From: Flavobacterium sp.
GTDB lineage: Bacteria; Bacteroidota; Bacteroidia; Flavobacteriales; Flavobacteriaceae
DNA: 17,650 nt
Direction of reading: 5' to 3'
NCBI GenBank assembly: GCA_019105125.1
Contig: JAHRWO010000342.1
Span: forward strand, 1 to 17,650
Positions 14,975 through 17,650 of this stretch are shown here, piece after piece. Position 1 is the stretch's first letter, and each line of letters opens with the position of its first letter. The position numbers and the translations under genes were made by a program. The notes beneath the pieces were generated by a model. The model worked only from the letters and a program-made list of their open reading frames with translations, was not told the origin of the DNA and ran no database searches.

Positions 14975-15898
14975 ATGAATTACACTTTAAACCAGTTACG
15001 AATATTTTTAAAAGTTGTTCAAAAACAAAGCGTTACCAAAGCTTCAGAGGAATTACACTTGACCCAACCTGCAGTATCAATTCAATTGAAAAATTTTCAA
15101 GATCAATTTGAAATTCCACTAACCGAAGTGGTGGGTAGGAAGATATATGTAACCGATTTTGGAAGAGAAATTGCCGAAGCAGCCGAGCAAATTTTACAGC
15201 AAGTCAATACAATTGATTACAAAACACTAGCTTACAAAGGACAACTTTTTGGAAAAATAAAAATTTCGGTAGTATCAACCGGAAAATATGTAATGCCGTA
15301 TTTCTTAGCCGACTTCCTTAAAATGCATCCCGGTGTAGAATTAGAAATGGATGTAACCAATAAAAACAAAGTTGTTGAAAGCCTTCAAAACAATGAGGTT
15401 GATTTTGCTTTAGTTTCCATTTTACCAGAGAAAATGAAAGTTGAAAAAATCAATTTAATGCAAAATAAATTGTTTTTAGTAGGGAATAAAGACGAAGATT
15501 ATACTAAGAAAAAGAAAATAGAAGAAATTTTACAAAATCGTCCCTTGCTCTTTAGAGAAAATGGTTCTGGAACACGACAAACCATGGAACGTTTCATTGT
15601 TCAGCATGACCTAAAAATAAACAAGCGAATGGAATTAACCTCCAATGAAGCTGTAAAACAAGCTATTTTAGCAGGCTTAGGATGTTCCATAATGCCCTTA
15701 ATTGGCATTCGAAAAGAAATTCAAAATAATGATTTGCAAATAATTCCCTTAAAAGGCTTACCAATTAAAACAGATTGGAGTTTGATCTGGGTCAAAGGAA
15801 AAAATCACAATCCCGCAGCTTTAGCCTACTTGGATTATGTAAAAAAAGAAAAAGAAGCTATAATTAATGCCAAGTTTAGTTGGTATGAAACCATGTAA
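14975..15898 (+). CDS. LysR-type transcriptional regulator, CbbR/CmpR-like
   Basis: The regulator has 307 residues. Residues 1-~62 are the LysR winged helix-turn-helix (NQLRIFLKVVQKQSVTKAS, then ELHLTQPAVSIQLKNF). The rest is the periplasmic-binding-fold effector domain. Several blocks fit the CbbR/CmpR/NdhR group: GKIKISVVSTGKYVMPYFL (~91-109), HPGVELEMDVTN (~118-129), FRENGSGTRQTMERF (~188-202) and SNEAVKQAILAGLGCSIMP (~220-238). In autotrophs that group controls Calvin-cycle or inorganic-carbon uptake genes, and cyanobacterial NdhR responds to 2-oxoglutarate. CysL and YeiE regulators share some of these blocks and are the main alternative. It is divergent from the icd-sbtA operon with 84 bases between the start codons, the classical arrangement for a LysR regulator and its target. 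The ligand is unknown. Confidence 0.9.
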   Translation: MNYTLNQLRIFLKVVQKQSVTKASEELHLTQPAVSIQLKNFQDQFEIPLTEVVGRKIYVTDFGREIAEAAEQILQQVNTIDYKTLAYKGQLFGKIKISVVSTGKYVMPYFLADFLKMHPGVELEMDVTNKNKVVESLQNNEVDFALVSILPEKMKVEKINLMQNKLFLVGNKDEDYTKKKKIEEILQNRPLLFRENGSGTRQTMERFIVQHDLKINKRMELTSNEAVKQAILAGLGCSIMPLIGIRKEIQNNDLQIIPLKGLPIKTDWSLIWVKGKNHNPAALAYLDYVKKEKEAIINAKFSWYETM

Positions 15899-16056
15899 TA
15901 CACTATTAAAAATTATCGCCCCACAATTCTAGATTTGAATTAAGATTGATTTTTAAAATTTAAAATGCTTATTTCTTTAAAAATAAAAGTTTCCGCTATC
16001 ATAACTAACAAGAAAAATCTTAAATTTTAATCTATTTTTAAGTTATTACTCGAACT

Positions 16057-16092
16057 TTTGTTAAAAATTTACAAAAATTTTTCGTAAATTTG
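16057..16092 (+). promoter_or_regulatory. Promoter with overlapping inverted repeat before the outer-membrane protein gene
   Basis: A -33 TTTG (16057-16060) and an exact -7 element TAAATTTG (16085-16092) are 24 bases apart, slightly beyond the usual range. An inverted repeat, AAATTTAC (16065-16072) and GTAAATTT (16084-16091), covers the spacer and the -7 element. Because the -7 element spans the TTG at 16090, translation must begin downstream, at the ATG at 16114. The whole 215-base interval after the LysR gene holds no gene and no clear terminator. Confidence 0.55.
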
Positions 16093-16113
16093 ATTAACAA
16101 AAATGGTTTCAAA

Positions 16114-17547
16114 ATGAAAACCCTACTCACAATTTCTATGCTAATAGCTGCTTCTTTTTTAGGAGCACAAGAAAAATATAGAATTCAATACGATTATAAA
16201 ACCGATAATTTTGAATACTACAAGCTTAATAAATCGTATGAAGTAATAGACACTTTAGCGCATCCTAGATTCAAACGCAATAGTTTAATTGAAATCAAAA
16301 TGCTCAATATAAACCCTTTTGCGGTGAACATTAAAACCGATATCCAAGAAGAAGAAATTCACGCAACGAGTTCGGGTGGTTATAACTTTGGTAATTTGTT
16401 AGGCGGAATTACCTCTATGACAAATAGCGACTTAAAACTAAATGTTACCAAATTACCCGAAAACCTTGATACACCTTCTTATGTAAACAAAGACATCTTT
16501 GGTGAAACATCATCGAGAAGTTCATTGGTTGAAAATAAGTTTTCACATTTAAATACCATATCCTCTAATGTAGATGCTTTGAAAAGAACTTTTTTAGCCA
16601 ACTTAACGAATCCAAATCTAGACAAGGAAACCATTTTAAACAACATTAAAAAAGTAGCAGCTCTTCAAACAGACAGCCGTTTAGCAGATCCTAATGATAA
16701 CTTTCACGTCTACTTAGCAAGCCTAAAAAAAATTATTAAAGAAGATGCTAATTTCATCGTATTCAACGTAAACGAAATGAAAGGTGAATTGTCTAAAAAA
16801 TCTGACAACCAAAAAGAATCCATTTCATTAGGAGAATTAAGAGCACAAAACAGTACGTATTCGTATCTAGAAAGCATACTTTCACAACTAGACGAATCTT
16901 CGAATTGGACAGCAGAAAACTTAAATAAAATTGAAGCCTTATACACTTCATTAGAATCAGCATCTTTTGAACAAACTTATGATTACGAAATCGCAGCAGA
17001 TAAAGTAAACTTAGAGCTTAAATTTGAACAAAGTGATTTTGCTAATGAGTTAGACGATGATGCTGCCGTAACTACTTTAAAAACACGACACGTTAAAATA
17101 TTTTCAAAAGGTGGCTTTAAAATCAATACCAGCGTAGCCTTGACATTAAATAATTTTCAATCCAAATCTTTTGATTACTTTATTGATGAAAATGGTATCA
17201 TCGGAGCAGAAAAAAACAACTATTTTATTCCTAATTTGAGTACTTTAATTAACTTCTATCCTGTGATTTCTGAGAACTTCAACTTGGGTGGTAGTTTTGG
17301 ACTTTCTATTCCAATTGCAGAAGGTATCAATGGGGTGAATTATTTGTTTGGTCCTTCCTTAATTTTAGGAAATAAAAGTCGTTTGGCTTTATCTGCAGGA
17401 GTAGCTTTCGGACCTGTTAAAAAACTAACCAATGGCTTACAAGTAGGTGATTATACCAATTTAAACGATGTCGACAGCTTTACTAAAAATGTATACGACT
17501 TTGGATATTATTTCGGAATTTCATTCAATATTTTTAATTTGAAATAA
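16114..17547 (+). CDS. Unrecognised exported protein with beta-barrel-like C-terminus
   Basis: I do not recognise a family for this 477-residue protein. Residues 1-18 are a clear signal peptide (MKTLLTISMLIAASFLGA, cleavage before QEK). Residues ~19-80 look like beta strands. A short Gly/Ser-rich segment follows (about 85-101, SSGGYNFGNLLGGITSM), then a polar, mostly helical middle (about 120-290). From about residue 323 to the end, alternating aromatic and polar strands (FIPNLSTLINFYPVIS, GGSFGLSIPIA, YDFGYYFGISFNIF) suggest an outer-membrane beta-barrel of perhaps eight strands. A frame extension to TTG at 16090 is rejected because it lies in the promoter. There is no T9SS C-terminal sorting domain and no lipobox. 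The gene stands alone with its own promoter and terminator. The closest guess is a Bacteroidota outer-membrane protein of unknown function. Confidence 0.75.
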   Translation: MKTLLTISMLIAASFLGAQEKYRIQYDYKTDNFEYYKLNKSYEVIDTLAHPRFKRNSLIEIKMLNINPFAVNIKTDIQEEEIHATSSGGYNFGNLLGGITSMTNSDLKLNVTKLPENLDTPSYVNKDIFGETSSRSSLVENKFSHLNTISSNVDALKRTFLANLTNPNLDKETILNNIKKVAALQTDSRLADPNDNFHVYLASLKKIIKEDANFIVFNVNEMKGELSKKSDNQKESISLGELRAQNSTYSYLESILSQLDESSNWTAENLNKIEALYTSLESASFEQTYDYEIAADKVNLELKFEQSDFANELDDDAAVTTLKTRHVKIFSKGGFKINTSVALTLNNFQSKSFDYFIDENGIIGAEKNNYFIPNLSTLINFYPVISENFNLGGSFGLSIPIAEGINGVNYLFGPSLILGNKSRLALSAGVAFGPVKKLTNGLQVGDYTNLNDVDSFTKNVYDFGYYFGISFNIFNLK

Positions 17548-17576
17548 AAGATATAGCATTACGACTACAACAGAAA

Positions 17577-17614
17577 GAAAAACCGCTTTAGGAACAAAAC
17601 TAAAGCGGTTTTTC
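17577..17614. terminator. Strong bidirectional terminator
   Basis: A perfect 15-bp stem (17577-17591 with 17600-17614, core ACCGCTTTAG/CTAAAGCGGT) has an 8-base loop. A residues flank the left arm and T residues the right arm. It lies 29 bases after the exported-protein stop. Its symmetry suggests a convergent gene ends just beyond the window's right edge. Confidence 0.88.
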
Positions 17615-17650
17615 ATTTAAATTTATATCCCTATCTCAACTTCAAGCGAT

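Noticed and set aside
16090..16113. TTG start of the exported protein
   Set aside because: The TTG is part of an exact -7 promoter element, and the signal peptide starts properly at 16114.
17623..17650. Minus-strand open frame ending in a stop at 17623-17625, possible 3' end of a convergent gene
   Set aside because: Only eight codons (SLEVEIGI) are visible. The bidirectional terminator makes a convergent gene plausible, but this is too little to call.

Overview
The window looks like chromosomal core DNA of a member of the Flavobacteriaceae (Bacteroidota), most likely Flavobacterium or a close relative. It is AT-rich, starts lack clear Shine-Dalgarno sequences and sit in A-rich leaders, and several genes are preceded by the Bacteroidota -7 element TAnnTTTG. 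The proteins (ClpC, a RimK fusion, DUF6671, SbtA, a secreted oligopeptidase B) fit this group. I see no rRNA, tRNA, CRISPR array, insertion sequence or phage gene, and no gene-free stretch longer than about 240 bases.

Layout. 1-662: 3' end of clpC (+), whose terminator overlaps its stop codon. 742-2495: a retropepsin-like protease/RimK fusion, then a DUF1304 membrane protein (+). 2546-4048: histidine ammonia-lyase (-), convergent on a shared bidirectional terminator. 4214-6117: gcvT and yebC (+), with a good promoter before yebC. 6358-9672: a cystathionine-beta-synthase-like PLP enzyme and a secreted oligopeptidase B (-). 9738-10061: ybaB (+), divergent from the peptidase across a compact palindromic promoter region. 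10204-14890: a tightly packed six-gene minus-strand operon. 14975-15898: a LysR-type regulator (+), divergent from that operon. 16114-17547: an unrecognised secreted, probably outer-membrane protein (+), followed by a strong bidirectional terminator.

The most interesting part is 10204-15898. In transcription order the operon encodes isocitrate dehydrogenase (releases CO2 and makes 2-oxoglutarate), a 65-residue two-helix membrane protein, an unknown protein of about 89 residues, a DUF6671 protein with four CxxC pairs, the t6A enzyme Sua5/TsaC (consumes bicarbonate), and SbtA (sodium-dependent bicarbonate permease). The divergent regulator resembles CbbR/CmpR/NdhR, the LysR group that controls CO2 and bicarbonate genes in autotrophs. 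I infer an inorganic-carbon-themed unit in a heterotroph. The gene identities are well supported; the functional link is a hypothesis. The isocitrate dehydrogenase carries Asp-Ile where NADP enzymes carry Lys-Tyr, so it is probably NAD-dependent.

The other genes are ordinary housekeeping functions with a few details worth checking: the RimK fusion, an Asp in place of an S1-site Glu in the oligopeptidase, a possible structured leader before the PLP enzyme, and a 13-bp perfect inverted repeat without a U-tract after ybaB.
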